A DNA stretch of 64,000 bases, from positions 62,001 through 126,000 of the forward strand of contig NZ_CANMQS010000001.1 in the NCBI RefSeq assembly GCF_947500075.1. The letters run 5' to 3'. Below the pieces are notes generated by a model. That model had not been told where the DNA came from. It saw nothing but the letters and a program-made list of their open reading frames with translations, and did not search any database. Of the stretch, positions 63,941 to 64,000 are shown in pieces. The stretch is from an uncultured Sulfitobacter sp. (lineage in GTDB: Bacteria; Pseudomonadota; Alphaproteobacteria; Rhodobacterales; Rhodobacteraceae). Positions within the stretch are counted from its first letter, which is position 1, and each line of letters begins with the position of its first letter. A program made the position numbers and the translations under genes.

Positions 63941-64000
63941 CCGACTTCACCATGACCACCGACGCCGACGGCATCGCCACAATCACGTGGGATGTTGCTG
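63937..64000 (+). CDS. 3-hydroxyacyl-CoA dehydrogenase/enoyl-CoA hydratase FadJ-type (partial)
   Basis: Only the first 21 codons are inside the window: [20 protein letters not shown], a start typical of the FadJ/FadB hydratase domain. The family call also rests on the thiolase upstream. The gene continues beyond position 64000. Confidence 0.6.
   Translation, partial: MTDFTMTTDADGIATITWDVA

Noticed and set aside
1..64000. CRISPR arrays, tRNA, rRNA, insertion sequences, prophage genes
   Set aside because: No regularly spaced repeats, no cloverleaf or rRNA-like sequence in the gaps, and no transposase, integrase or phage structural protein among the coding regions.

Overview
The window is a GC-rich, densely coded chromosomal segment of an alphaproteobacterium, most likely of the Roseobacter group (Rhodobacterales). 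The evidence is the gene content and order: opgC-opgG-opgH, irr next to fabA, fabB-fabI, a gcdH/LysR divergent pair, a DmdC-like acyl-CoA dehydrogenase with MerR regulators, and many catabolic genes joined by ATGA/GTGA overlaps. No rRNA, tRNA, CRISPR array, prophage or insertion sequence was seen. Start codons include several TTG and GTG cases chosen from Shine-Dalgarno placement.

Layout. 0-4.6 kb: osmoregulated periplasmic glucan operon opgCGH (opgC is cut by the window edge). 4.6-8.8 kb: AraC regulator, VOC protein, a thioesterase/marR divergent pair with two operator-like boxes, an HCCA-isomerase-type protein, a PhyH dioxygenase and irr. 9.0-13.2 kb: unsaturated fatty-acid synthesis (fabA, then fabB-fabI), with a hydrolase and a lipoprotein gene lying between fabA and fabB and an odd duplicated leader at the fabB start. 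13.3-15.4 kb: RNA methyltransferase, small membrane protein, FKBP. 15.6-22.6 kb: a coupled operon with haloacid dehalogenase, hydrolase, threonine dehydratase-like enzyme, EEP protein, pcaD, pcaB and an MFS exporter. 22.7-29.5 kb: alcohol dehydrogenase, enolase-superfamily enzyme, RraA-like protein, small kinase, MetE-like methyltransferase, secreted protein and bicupin.

29.7-40.8 kb is the most interesting block. It is one minus-strand run: a sugar-type ABC importer (ATPase, binding protein, two permeases), a histidinol-dehydrogenase-family enzyme resembling sulfopropanediol dehydrogenase HpsN, an SDR, three NTF2/SnoaL-fold proteins, a LacI regulator and an FMN-flavin-fold protein. An 18-bp perfect palindrome sits just upstream of the first gene and fits a LacI operator. 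The arrangement suggests inducible import and stepwise oxidation of an unidentified polyol-like or hydroxy-sulfonate substrate.

41-64 kb: fused E1 2-oxoacid dehydrogenase, gcdH and its LysR regulator, a cupredoxin-like exported protein, adenylate cyclase, SRAP-domain protein, lipase-like hydrolase and AraC regulator, 5'-nucleotidase, DUF952-DUF1330-pyrD, a strongly folded candidate non-coding RNA, MATE pump, two thioesterases, two MerR regulators, and a beta-oxidation block (two acyl-CoA dehydrogenases flanking a 70-residue protein, GST, thiolase, NTF2-like protein, start of a FadJ-type gene). Seven intergenic sites carry related palindromic repeats that look like a dispersed repeat family.
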